In this document: in pieces, positions 50,933-58,775 of the stretch | Layout: the number at the start of each line of letters is the position of its first letter | Numbering within the stretch: the stretch's first letter is position 1 | Source: DASSQJ01 sp963773655 | GTDB taxonomy: Bacteria; Actinomycetota; Actinomycetes; Actinomycetales; Dermatophilaceae | DNA length: 64,000 nucleotides | Direction: 5' to 3' | NCBI GenBank assembly: GCA_963773655.1 | Contig: CAVZBX010000003.1 | Location: 186,001-250,000 of the forward strand | Made by a program: the position numbers and the translations under genes | The notes under the pieces: generated by a model | Databases searched by the model: none | What the model was told of the DNA's origin: nothing | Seen by the model: the letters and a program-made list of their open reading frames with translations, nothing else

Positions 50933-51945
50933 GCCACGACTCCGCCGTCGTCACGGCCGGGGCGCCCGCCCCGGCCGCCGGAGCGGGTGGGCGGTCCCTC
51001 GCGCACCTGCCCGTCACCCTGTTCTCCGCGGTGATGGGCCTCGGCGGGGTCTCGCTCGCGTGGCGGCGCGCGGCGCACGTCTGGGAGGCGGTGCCGCCGT
51101 GGCCCGCCCTGGTGTTCCTCGGGCTCGCGACGGGGGCGTTCCTCGCCGTGGGAGCCGCCTACGCCGCGAAGTGGGTCCGGTACCCGGCCGCCGCCCGGGC
51201 CGAGCTGCGGCACCCGGTGCGGATGACGTTCGTGCCCACCATCACGATCTCGCTGCTCGTGCTGGCCACGGCGGGCCAGTCGGTGGCGCCGGGGGTGGCG
51301 TCGGTGCTGTGGTGGCTCGGCGCGGTCGGCCACCTCGTGGCCACCCTCGCCGTCGTCACCGCCTGGTTCGGGCGGGCCGACATCGTGCACGCCACGGTGA
51401 CGCCGGCATGGTTCATCCCCGTCGTCGGCAACGTCGTGACCCCGCTGGCGGCCGCGGAGCTCGGCTCGGTCGAGCTCGCCTGGTTCTCGTTCGGCCTCGG
51501 CCTGGTCTTCTGGGTCGGTCTGCTGCCGCTCCTGCTCCAGCGCGTGCTCGTCCACGACGCCGCCTTCCCCGGCAGGCTGCTGCCGACGATCGCGATCTTC
51601 ATCGCGCCACCGGCCGTGGCGATGCTTGCGTGGGGGGCGCTCACCGGCGACCTCGCGGGCCCTGTGGCCCGGGTGCTCTGGGCGGCGGCGATGGGGTTCG
51701 TCCTCGTCCTCCTGGCCCAGGTCGGCCGGCTGCACGCCATCCCGTTCGCGCTGCCGTACTGGGCGTACACCTTCCCGCTCGCTGCCGCGACCGCGGCGAC
51801 GATCGCGATGGCCGGGGTGCGCCCCCAGGGCGGCTACGACGTCATCGCCGTCGTCATGCTCGCGGGGACCACGCTGCTCGTGGTCTCCGTGCTGGCGATG
51901 ACGCTGCGCGCCGCTGCCCGTGGTCAGATCTGCGTGCCCGAGTGA
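50929..51945 (+). CDS. SLAC1/TDT-family anion transporter
   Basis: The 338-residue protein has ten hydrophobic segments and the TDT/SLAC1 landmarks: LPVTLFSAVMGLGGVSLAWRRA near the N-terminus, VTPAWFIPVVGNVVTPLAA in the middle and ALPYWAYTFPLAAATAATIAMAG near the end. The family contains tellurite/dicarboxylate transporters, the fungal sulfite exporter Ssu1 and plant anion channels. Because it is co-transcribed with peroxiredoxin behind operator 6, export of sulfite made by persulfide oxidation is a good inference. A polar N-terminal tail of about 25 residues precedes helix 1. Confidence 0.85.
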   Translation: MSHDSAVVTAGAPAPAAGAGGRSLAHLPVTLFSAVMGLGGVSLAWRRAAHVWEAVPPWPALVFLGLATGAFLAVGAAYAAKWVRYPAAARAELRHPVRMTFVPTITISLLVLATAGQSVAPGVASVLWWLGAVGHLVATLAVVTAWFGRADIVHATVTPAWFIPVVGNVVTPLAAAELGSVELAWFSFGLGLVFWVGLLPLLLQRVLVHDAAFPGRLLPTIAIFIAPPAVAMLAWGALTGDLAGPVARVLWAAAMGFVLVLLAQVGRLHAIPFALPYWAYTFPLAAATAATIAMAGVRPQGGYDVIAVVMLAGTTLLVVSVLAMTLRAAARGQICVPE

Positions 51946-51956
51946 GGAGGGGAGCC

Positions 51957-52625
51957 GTGGTCGACGGATCGGTGCTGCCGGGGTGGCGACGCGTGCTCGC
52001 CGTGGTGGCGCACCCGGACGACGAGTCGTTCGCCCTCGGCGCACTGCTGGACCGCTTCGTGACGTCCGGCGCCGAGGTGTCGGTGCTCTGCCTGACGCAC
52101 GGTGAGGCGTCCACCCTGGGGGCCGGGGGGCCGGACCTCACGGCCGTGCGGAGGGCCGAGCTCGGCGCCGCCGCGTCGGTGCTCGGACTCGCCGGCGCCA
52201 CCCTGCTCGGCCACCCCGACGGCGGGCTGGCGGCGACGGGCGCGTCCGAGGTGCTGGAGGCGGACGTGGAGTCGGCGGTCGCGGGGCTGGGGCCGGACGG
52301 GATGGTCGTGTTCGACCCGCTCGACGGGGTCACCGGGCACCCCGACCACGCGGCTGCGTCGCTGGCGGCGATGGCCGTCGCCGGGCGTCACGGGCTCCCG
52401 GTGCTGGCCTGGGCCCTGCCGGAGGCGGTCGCAGCGCGGTTGAACGACGAGTACGCGGCCGGGTTCGCCGGGTACCCGGCGGCGGAGCTGACGGCGGTGC
52501 CCGTCGACCGGCGCCGACAGTGCGAGGCGGTCCGGCAGCACGCCAGCCAGGCCGTTCCCGGGAGCGTGCTGTGGCGCCGGCTGGAGCTGCTCGGGGACGT
52601 CGAGTACGTCCGCCGCCCGGCCTGA
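51957..52625 (+). CDS. PIG-L/LmbE-family deacetylase
   Basis: The 222-residue protein has the zinc motif VVAHPDDESFALG near the N-terminus and the third metal ligand in GVTGHPDHAAAS. Enzymes of this fold remove acetyl groups from GlcNAc derivatives. In actinomycetes they include MshB and Mca, which make or recycle mycothiol conjugates. Its place at the end of the peroxiredoxin/anion-transporter operon suggests low-molecular-weight thiol metabolism, but sequence alone does not distinguish this from other N-deacetylases. The GTG start has GAGGAGGGGAG just before it. Confidence 0.87.
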   Translation: MVDGSVLPGWRRVLAVVAHPDDESFALGALLDRFVTSGAEVSVLCLTHGEASTLGAGGPDLTAVRRAELGAAASVLGLAGATLLGHPDGGLAATGASEVLEADVESAVAGLGPDGMVVFDPLDGVTGHPDHAAASLAAMAVAGRHGLPVLAWALPEAVAARLNDEYAAGFAGYPAAELTAVPVDRRRQCEAVRQHASQAVPGSVLWRRLELLGDVEYVRRPA

Positions 52626-52695
52626 GCCGCCGGCCCCGGTCCGGCGCCCCACGCCCACGCCGGGTACCGGCCATATCCCCTCGCCGGCCCCGACG

Positions 52696-52709
52696 CGAGG
52701 GTACCCTCG
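52696..52709. promoter_or_regulatory. Perfect palindrome over the -10 of the GH12 gene
   Basis: CGAGGGTACCCTCG is a perfect 14-bp palindrome whose right half contains TACCCT, a good -10. It lies 26 bases before the ATG at 52735, which fits an operator for an unknown repressor. Confidence 0.4.
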
Positions 52710-52734
52710 GTGACCGGTCCCCAGAGGAGCGCCC

Positions 52735-54348
52735 ATGCACACCATCCCCCTGCACCCCGTACCCGACTCCCGGCCGAGCGGGAAGAGGCCTGTGGCACCC
52801 GGACGGCAGCGCCGAGGCATCGGCGCGCTCGTCGCGGTCACCATGGCCCTGCTCATGCTGACGCCTGCCCCTGCGACGGCGGCCGCGGCCCCGGTCGACG
52901 CCACGGCTGCGTCCGACTGGAACGGGGACGGCAGGGCGGACGTGGTGCTGCCGGGCACGGACGGGAACCTGTGGTTCTACCGCGGGGACGGAGCGGGTGG
53001 TTTCGCCGGGAGCCGGACCAAGATCGGTTCGGGCTGGAACACCCGTGACCAGGCCCGGGTGGTCCCGGACTGGGACGGCCTGGCCGGCAGCGACGTCATC
53101 GCCCGCGACCCGCGCAACGGTGACCTGTGGTTCTACTCGGGCAACGGCTCCGGCGGGTTCCGCACGTGGTACCGCATCGGCACCGGCTGGCAGGTCTTCA
53201 GCCAGATCTTCTCCCCCGGGGACTGGGACGGCGACGGGAACACCGACCTGCTGGCGATCGTGCGGCGCACCGGTGACCTGCGCCTGTACCGGGGCAACGG
53301 CTCCGGCGGGTTCCTGGGGCAACGGGTCATCGGCACCGGCTGGCAGCGCTACGACGGCCTGATGACCACCGGTGACTTCGACGGGGACGGCCGGCCGGAC
53401 TTCCTGGCCCGCAACACCGCCACCGGCGACCTGCGCCTGTACCGGGGCAACGGCTCCGGCGGGTTCGGGACCACCCGCACCGTGGGCACCGGGTGGCAGG
53501 TGTTCGACGGCCTGCTCGGGGTCGGGGACTGGAGCGGCGACGGCCACAGCGACGTCCTGGCCCGGTTGCCCGACGGCCGGCTCAAGCTGTACCGCGGCCG
53601 CGGGGACGGCGGCTGGATCTACCCGATGTCGGTGATCGGCACCAAGTGGTACCTCCTCCGCTTCCCCGGCGAGGCCACCGCCGGGTCCGGTGGTGGCAAC
53701 CTGTGCACCAATCCGTACACCACCCTCACCGGTTCCAACGCCGGCGTCACCGACGGCGGGTACTACGTGCACAACAACCTGTGGAACGCATCCAGCTACC
53801 CGGGCACCACCGGAAAGACCGAGGTGTGCTCGTACCGTTCGTGGAACCACGTCGCCAAGGCGACGAACAACGGCGACGGCGCGGTCAAGACCTACCCGAA
53901 CGTGCACAAGGACTACTCCGGCCGCACCATCGCCAGCTTCAGTCGGCTCCGGTCCTCGTTCGCGGCCACGTCGCCGGGTGTCGGCATCTACAACGTCGGT
54001 TACGACCTCTGGCTCAACGGGGTGCCGAACGACGAGGTCATGATCTGGACCGACAACCACAGGCAGGTGCCCGCGGGATCGCGGTTCGCGTCGGCGGTCT
54101 CCCTCAGCGGCTACACCTGGGACGTGTACGCGACGCGCGACAACGGCTACATCGCCTTCGTGCCGTCCGGCGGGAAGCGCATCACCTCGGGGACGATCGA
54201 CATCAAGGCGATGCTCAACTACCTCGTCGCGAGGGGGCGCGTGGCATCCAACGCCACCGTCGACCAGATCTGCTACGGGGTCGAGGTCGTCGACACCGGC
54301 GGCAGTGCCGCGACGTGGAGGTTCACGAACTTCTCGATCGCCGACTGA
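52735..54348 (+). CDS. Secreted GH12-like endoglucanase with FG-GAP/VCBS repeats
   Basis: The 537-residue protein has a long signal peptide ending near AATAAAAP (about residue 50). Five FG-GAP/VCBS-type repeats of about 50 residues follow (DWNGDGRADVVLPGTDGNLWFYRGDG, DWDGDGNTDLLAIV and others) with calcium-site Asp patterns. From about residue 320 there is a GH12-type jelly roll: YDLWLNGVPNDEVMIWTDN with the likely nucleophile Glu, and QICYGVEVVDTGGSAATWRFTNFS with the likely acid/base Glu. GH12 enzymes cut beta-1,4-glucans. Repeats in front of the catalytic domain are unusual. Repeats 3 and 4 are nearly identical at DNA level. Confidence 0.82.
   Translation: MHTIPLHPVPDSRPSGKRPVAPGRQRRGIGALVAVTMALLMLTPAPATAAAAPVDATAASDWNGDGRADVVLPGTDGNLWFYRGDGAGGFAGSRTKIGSGWNTRDQARVVPDWDGLAGSDVIARDPRNGDLWFYSGNGSGGFRTWYRIGTGWQVFSQIFSPGDWDGDGNTDLLAIVRRTGDLRLYRGNGSGGFLGQRVIGTGWQRYDGLMTTGDFDGDGRPDFLARNTATGDLRLYRGNGSGGFGTTRTVGTGWQVFDGLLGVGDWSGDGHSDVLARLPDGRLKLYRGRGDGGWIYPMSVIGTKWYLLRFPGEATAGSGGGNLCTNPYTTLTGSNAGVTDGGYYVHNNLWNASSYPGTTGKTEVCSYRSWNHVAKATNNGDGAVKTYPNVHKDYSGRTIASFSRLRSSFAATSPGVGIYNVGYDLWLNGVPNDEVMIWTDNHRQVPAGSRFASAVSLSGYTWDVYATRDNGYIAFVPSGGKRITSGTIDIKAMLNYLVARGRVASNATVDQICYGVEVVDTGGSAATWRFTNFSIAD
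53272..53466 (+). repeat. Near-identical DNA repeat inside the FG-GAP region
   Basis: The DNA encoding GDLRLYRGNGSGGF occurs at about 53272-53312 and again at about 53424-53464 with only one or two base differences, spaced one FG-GAP unit (about 150 bases) apart. This points to a recent internal duplication or gene conversion. Confidence 0.65.
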
Positions 54349-54396
54349 GCCCGACTCGCCGCGGCAACGGTCCGGCTCCACAGCCGGGGGAGAGCC

Positions 54397-54852
54397 TCAC
54401 CCCACGAGCGCGACGATGCGCGTGCGCCAGGTCGCGGGGTCGCCCTCCGGCGGGCTGAGGTACTCCTCCCACATCTCCGGCCCCGGGTGGAGGCCCTGCT
54501 CCGACAGCCAGCCGAGGAGCCGGCCCCAGGTGTCCGCCAGGCCGTCGTAGGGGCCGACGTGCACGGCGACCGCGGCGCGGCCGCCCGGCCTCTCGACGAG
54601 CTCCACGCCGCCCGCCGTCGGGTGGACGTCCCCGCGGACCTCGACACCGGCGGAGACGTCGACGGTCTCCGCCGGCATGCCGTGGTACCAGGCGAACGGT
54701 GCTCCGGCGACGTGCCCGCCGGCGTCCGACACGGCGCCGACCACGTGGGTGAACGCGGTGCCGAAGAACTCGGTGAGGCCGGTCATCGGCACCGTGCGAC
54801 GCATCGTGGCGACGGTCGCGGCCGGGACCTCCTCGAGGGTGAACGCGGTCAT
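54397..54852 (-). CDS. GyrI-like/effector-binding-domain protein
   Basis: The 151-residue protein matches the GyrI-like small-molecule-binding fold: FTLEEVPAATVATMRR at the start, FGTAFTHVVGAVSDAGGHVAGAPFAWYHGMP, and RAAVAVHVGPYDGLADTWGRLLGWLSEQG with EEYLSPP near the end. Free-standing members bind diverse ligands, and some hydrolyse them. The ATG at 54852 is fixed by TGAGGAGG upstream. It is convergent with the GH12 gene and has no evident link to the sulfur genes. Confidence 0.85.
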   Translation of the reverse strand: MTAFTLEEVPAATVATMRRTVPMTGLTEFFGTAFTHVVGAVSDAGGHVAGAPFAWYHGMPAETVDVSAGVEVRGDVHPTAGGVELVERPGGRAAVAVHVGPYDGLADTWGRLLGWLSEQGLHPGPEMWEEYLSPPEGDPATWRTRIVALVG

Positions 54853-55006
54853 CTCGACCTCCTCACAAGGGGTTGACCACCAGCCTGCTCCGGCGGGCGG
54901 TGGGTGGATGCCCCGTGTGGGCAACGTCATCGTGCCCGGTTCGAGACGCCCCCGAACCGCCGCGCGAGGGAGGTCTGGCACCCGGCAGCTGACGAGACCC
55001 CGGTTC

Positions 55007-55068
55007 GTCGACGTGGCACGGAAACGGTTTCCGTGCCACGTCGACATTTCGGGGTGACCCCGAAATGT
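55007..55068. repeat. Two adjoining perfect palindromes downstream of the persulfide dioxygenase gene
   Basis: The first has 19-base perfect arms around a single G (55007-55045). The second has 12-base perfect arms around a single G (55044-55068, ACATTTCGGGGT and its complement). They start 38 bases past the dioxygenase stop. They can form cruciforms or strong RNA hairpins and probably also terminate transcription; the even, gap-free arms are more like a mobile REP-type element than a plain terminator. Confidence 0.75.
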
Positions 55069-55105
55069 CCGGGCGGCTGGGGCGAGGAGCGGTCCTGCGC
55101 CGAGG

Positions 55106-56485
55106 TCAGGAGGTCAGCGCGTGGTTCTGCTCCCAGGCGGCGTACCCACCGTGCACGTCGGAGACGTCGAGGTAGCCCCGGGCCCGCAGCAGGCTGGCGC
55201 CGACGCTGCTGCGCCAGCCGCCCGCACAGTAGGCGACGACCGGGCGGGTGGCGTCGAGCTCGTCGATCCGGCGGGAGAGCTCGGCGAGCGGGATGTGCAC
55301 CCCGCCCGGAATCGTCCCGGCCTCGAGCTCGCCGGCGTTGCGGATGTCGACGAGCTGGACGTCGCCGGCCTGAAGCGCCTCGTCGAGCTCGGCGACGGTG
55401 AGCCTGCTGGCGTGACGGACGTCGTCCTGGTGGCCGAGGAAGTAGGTCTCCGGCTCGGCGACGTAGCCCACGACGTGGTCGTAGCCGATCCGTGCGAAGC
55501 GGGTGGCCACCTCCTGCTCCTCACCGGCCGGGGCGATCACGACGATGCGGTCCTCGGGCGAGAACACCATGCCGACGGTCTCGGCCATCCGGCCGTCGAC
55601 GGGCACGTTGACCGAGCCGGCGAGGTGCGCGGCGGCGAAGTCCTGCGGGTCACGGGCGTCGTGGACGAGCGCACCCTCGGCGAGGGCCGCCTCGACCTGC
55701 TCGTTCGTCAGGGCGGGGACCGCGGTGTCGATGTCGCGGACGCCGCGCTCCTGGCGGTTGAGGATCGCGTTGTAGACGAAGTACTCGGGAGCGCTCGGCT
55801 GGCCGGCGGTGACGACGGCGAGGAACTCCTCCTCGGTCATCGGCTGGCAGGCGTAGTTGAAGCGGCGCTGCTCGCCGATCGTCGACTGCTTCTCGGTCGA
55901 GAGGTTCTTGCCGCACGCCGAGCCGGCGCCGTGGGCGGGGAAGACGCGGACGGCGTCGTCGAGGCCCATGAGCTTGTTCTGGATGCTGTCGTAGAGCATC
56001 CGGCCGAGCTGCTCGGCGGTGACGCCGATCGAGGCAAGCAGGTCGGGGCGGCCGACGTCACCGATGAAGAGGGCATCGCCCGTGAGGACGCCGTAGGCGA
56101 CCCCGTCGTCGGCGTGCTCGAAGACGAGGACCGAGATCGACTCGGGGGTGTGGCCGGGGGTGGCCATGATCTCCAGGGTCACGTCGCCGAGGCTGATCCG
56201 CTCGCCGTCGGTGAGGTGGCGGACCTCGAAGTCGGCGACGGCGGCCTCGCCGTAGCCGATCCAGGCGCCGGTCTCCTCGGCCAGCTCGAGGTGGCCGGAG
56301 ACGAAGTCGGCGTGGAAGTGGGTGTTGATGACGCCGACGATGGTCAGGCCGCGCTCGCGGGCGTCGTCGACGTACTCGCGGATGTCGCGGCGGGGGTCCA
56401 CCACCACCGCCAGCCTGCTCTCCTCGTCGGCGATGAGGTAGGACGCCTGGGAGAGGCAGTCGAGGTAGTACTGCGTGAAGATCAT
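55106..56485 (-). CDS. Persulfide dioxygenase/rhodanese fusion (CstB-like)
   Basis: The 459-residue protein has a metallo-beta-lactamase domain with the complete mononuclear iron set of ETHE1-type persulfide dioxygenases: NTHFHADF (His56, His58, Asp60), TPGHTPES (His112) and LTGDALFIGDVGRPDL (Asp137). Two rhodanese domains follow; the first has no catalytic Cys, the second has VAYCAGGWRSS with Cys420. It should oxidise persulfide to sulfite and move sulfane sulfur. The ATG at 56485 follows CGGAGGAACC; a longer frame is unsupported. Operator 7 lies 47 bases upstream. Confidence 0.9.
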   Translation of the reverse strand: MIFTQYYLDCLSQASYLIADEESRLAVVVDPRRDIREYVDDARERGLTIVGVINTHFHADFVSGHLELAEETGAWIGYGEAAVADFEVRHLTDGERISLGDVTLEIMATPGHTPESISVLVFEHADDGVAYGVLTGDALFIGDVGRPDLLASIGVTAEQLGRMLYDSIQNKLMGLDDAVRVFPAHGAGSACGKNLSTEKQSTIGEQRRFNYACQPMTEEEFLAVVTAGQPSAPEYFVYNAILNRQERGVRDIDTAVPALTNEQVEAALAEGALVHDARDPQDFAAAHLAGSVNVPVDGRMAETVGMVFSPEDRIVVIAPAGEEQEVATRFARIGYDHVVGYVAEPETYFLGHQDDVRHASRLTVAELDEALQAGDVQLVDIRNAGELEAGTIPGGVHIPLAELSRRIDELDATRPVVAYCAGGWRSSVGASLLRARGYLDVSDVHGGYAAWEQNHALTS

Positions 56486-56531
56486 CGGTTCCTCCGGATG
56501 AGTGGTGCACGTGGTCGAGAGGTCAGAACAC

Positions 56532-56547
56532 ATACCCTAGGGGGTAT
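56532..56547. promoter_or_regulatory. CstR-type operator 7 (persulfide dioxygenase / PPK2)
   Basis: ATACCCTAGGGGGTAT between divergent genes. The right half begins TATGTT toward the PPK2 gene, and the left half on the minus strand begins TATGTG toward the dioxygenase. Confidence 0.82.
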
Positions 56548-56632
56548 GTTCCCGAACGGCAAGACCGCGGTCCGGACCGGGGGTGACCGAGACCTCGTCG
56601 CGCCGCGCCCCCGGACAGGGTTGACTGACCCC

Positions 56633-57529
56633 ATGCTCCAGAGGCTGAACCTGCGCGAGTACATCGACACGCTGAAGACCGAGGGCTACACCGTGCGGGG
56701 GAGCAAGGGCGAGGACCCGGTACTCATCGCGCCCAACGGGCAGGCCGTCGAGACCTGGCGCGACGAGTACCCGTACGACTCGCTGCTGGACCGGGACAGC
56801 TACGAGGCGGAGAAGTACCGCCTCCAGGTCGAGCTGCTGAAGTTCCAGTACTGGACCCAGGACGTCGGCGCCAAGCACGTCCTCGTCTTCGAGGGTCGCG
56901 ACGCCGCCGGCAAGGGGGGCACGATCAAGCGCTTCATGGAGCACCTCAACCCGCGGGCCGCCAGGGTCGTCGCCCTGACGACACCCACCGAGACCGAGCG
57001 GGGGCAGTGGTACTTCCAGCGCTACGTCCGGCACCTGCCGACGGCCGGCGAGATCGTCCTGTTCGACCGGTCCTGGTACAACCGCGCGGGCGTCGAGCGG
57101 GTCATGGGCTTCTGCACCGACGGCCAGTACGAGACGTTCATGGGGCAGGCGCCGCTCTTCGAGCGGATGCTCATCGAGCAGGGGACGACGGTCACCAAGC
57201 TGTGGTTCTCGGTCACCCGCGACGAGCAGCGCACCCGCTTCGCCATCCGGCAGATCGACCCGGTTCGCCGTTGGAAGCTCTCCCCGATGGACCTGGAGAG
57301 CCTGGACCGCTGGGAGGACTACACCGCCGCCAAGGAGGCGATGTTCGAGCGCACCGACAAGAAGTTCGCTCCGTGGCTCACGGTGAAGAGCAACGACAAG
57401 AAGCGGGGCCGGCTCGAGGCGATGCGCGCCTTCCTCGACCAGTTCGACTACGAGGACAAGGACACCACGGTCGTGCGGCCTGCAGACCCCAACATCGTGG
57501 CACGCGCCAAGCACACCGAGGCCGACTGA
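56633..57529 (+). CDS. ppk2: Polyphosphate kinase 2 (PPK2) family protein
   Basis: The 298-residue protein has Walker A in VLVFEGRDAAGKGGTIKRFMEHLNPR, the lid/Walker B region FDRSWYNRAGVERVMGFC, and IRQIDPVRRWKLSPMDLES. This is the single-domain PPK2 type that makes nucleoside triphosphates from polyphosphate or the reverse. The ATG at 56633 begins the family's usual N-terminus. The sequence TTGACTGACCCC just before it may serve a leaderless transcript. It is divergent from the dioxygenase across operator 7, so it may respond partly to CstR. Confidence 0.92.
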   Translation: MLQRLNLREYIDTLKTEGYTVRGSKGEDPVLIAPNGQAVETWRDEYPYDSLLDRDSYEAEKYRLQVELLKFQYWTQDVGAKHVLVFEGRDAAGKGGTIKRFMEHLNPRAARVVALTTPTETERGQWYFQRYVRHLPTAGEIVLFDRSWYNRAGVERVMGFCTDGQYETFMGQAPLFERMLIEQGTTVTKLWFSVTRDEQRTRFAIRQIDPVRRWKLSPMDLESLDRWEDYTAAKEAMFERTDKKFAPWLTVKSNDKKRGRLEAMRAFLDQFDYEDKDTTVVRPADPNIVARAKHTEAD

Positions 57530-57593
57530 GTCGTCGCGCTCCGCGCGCCGCCCCGCGGCGACCCGCCGTGCCGCGCTGCGCCGTCCGGCGGGC

Positions 57594-58139
57594 TCAGGCG
57601 GGCGTGCCGGGGTCGGCGTCGAGCGACGCCGCGATCTCCGTCGCCCACGCGTCGATGGCCTCCCAGTCGCGGAAGTCCCCGGCGGGCATGGAGTCCTGCG
57701 CGGGCAGGTGGCGGGTGAGCCGCTCCACCACGCCCACCGGCGCCGCCTCGGGGTCGTAGGCGCCGAAGAACACCCGCGTGCCCCGCGGCGAGAGGAGCCC
57801 GGCCAGCTCGTCGAACTCCTTGGGCCGGGTGGTCTCCAGGACGTCGCGGCCCTTCTCGTCGACGGCGTCGGTGCCGAGGGGGCCGCTGCTGAACAACCAG
57901 ACCGGCATCGCGGCGAGCTCCCTGCCGTACCGGTGCGCGAAGCCGGTCGCCGGCTTGAGCCAGTGCAGCACGTACGCCGCCGCGCCGAGGACGACGGCGT
58001 CGTAGCCCTCGAGGGACTCGATCTCCTCGACCGGGTGGGCCCGGGCCGGGTGGCCGCGCTCGGTGAGCGTCGCGGCGACCCGCTCGGCGATGCCCGCGGT
58101 CGCGCCGTGGCGCGTGGCGTAGGCGACGAGGACTGTCAT
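57594..58139 (-). CDS. Flavodoxin-domain protein
   Basis: The 181-residue protein starts with a flavodoxin FMN-phosphate loop (VLVAYATRHGATAGIAE), then YDAVVLGAAAYVLHWLKPATGF and VWLFSSGPLG, close to HemG-type (protoporphyrinogen oxidase) flavodoxins. A short-chain electron carrier role is likely. The ATG at 58139 has GGAGGTG before it. It is divergent from a rhodanese lipoprotein with operator 8 between, so it may join the CstR regulon. Confidence 0.85.
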   Translation of the reverse strand: MTVLVAYATRHGATAGIAERVAATLTERGHPARAHPVEEIESLEGYDAVVLGAAAYVLHWLKPATGFAHRYGRELAAMPVWLFSSGPLGTDAVDEKGRDVLETTRPKEFDELAGLLSPRGTRVFFGAYDPEAAPVGVVERLTRHLPAQDSMPAGDFRDWEAIDAWATEIAASLDADPGTPA

Positions 58140-58255
58140 CCGATCCACCTCCGGGGGCCGGCGCTCGACGGTCCCATGGGTCCACGGTGACACGCGGGAA
58201 GCGGATCGTCGCACTGCTGTGACGAACGAGGCAGCGCCCCACCGCGCAGACGCAT

Positions 58256-58271
58256 ATACCGGGTGGGGTAT
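58256..58271. promoter_or_regulatory. CstR-type operator 8 (rhodanese lipoprotein)
   Basis: ATACCGGGTGGGGTAT, the most degenerate copy: its left half has ACCG in place of ACCC, though the outer ATATACC/GGTATAT arms are symmetric. The -10 TATATT (58269-58274) overlaps its right end. Confidence 0.68.
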
Positions 58272-58309
58272 ATTTCGGTCATCGCCGACCACCTCCAGGA
58301 GACGTCCCG

Positions 58310-58756
58310 ATGACCCCTCGTCGCCTCACCGTGTTCCTCGCCGCGCTGGCGCTCGCCGGTTCGCTCGCCGCCTGCGGCACGGGCGAGCCCGAGGTCAGCG
58401 TCTCCGCCGGCACGACCGCCGCGAGCGCCCCGGCCGACGGCGCCGAGCTCGACGCCACCGCCTTCGCCGCCGCGCTCAAGCGGCCCGGCACGACGATCGT
58501 CGACGTGCGCACGCCGCAGGAGTTCGCGCAGGGCCACCTTCCCGGCGCCGTCAACATCGACGTCGAGGGCACGGACTTCGCCCAGCAGGTGCAGACCCTC
58601 GACCCCGGCGCGCCCTACGCGGTGTACTGCCGCTCCGGCAACCGGTCGGCCGTGGCCCTGCAGGTGATGGACCAGCTCGGCTTCACCGGCGCCTACCACC
58701 TCGGCGGCGGCATCTCCGCGTGGACGAGCGCCGGCGGCGAGGTCGTCACCGGCTGA
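58310..58756 (+). CDS. Rhodanese-domain lipoprotein
   Basis: The 148-residue protein has a lipoprotein signal (lipobox LAAC, Cys22), a Ser/Ala linker and one rhodanese domain: TIVDVRTPQEFAQGHLPGAVNIDV, the active loop YCRSGNRSAVA with Cys107 and GGGISAWTSAGG. It would act on the outer face of the membrane on sulfane sulfur donors. It lies behind operator 8 and is the extracytoplasmic arm of the sulfur regulon. The ATG has CAGGAG nine bases upstream. Confidence 0.92.
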   Translation: MTPRRLTVFLAALALAGSLAACGTGEPEVSVSAGTTAASAPADGAELDATAFAAALKRPGTTIVDVRTPQEFAQGHLPGAVNIDVEGTDFAQQVQTLDPGAPYAVYCRSGNRSAVALQVMDQLGFTGAYHLGGGISAWTSAGGEVVTG

Positions 58757-58775
58757 GCGCGAGGGCCTGCACCGG

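Noticed and set aside
53272..53466. Short DNA repeats as a CRISPR or mobile element
   Set aside because: They are in frame, spaced by one protein repeat unit and encode FG-GAP motifs.
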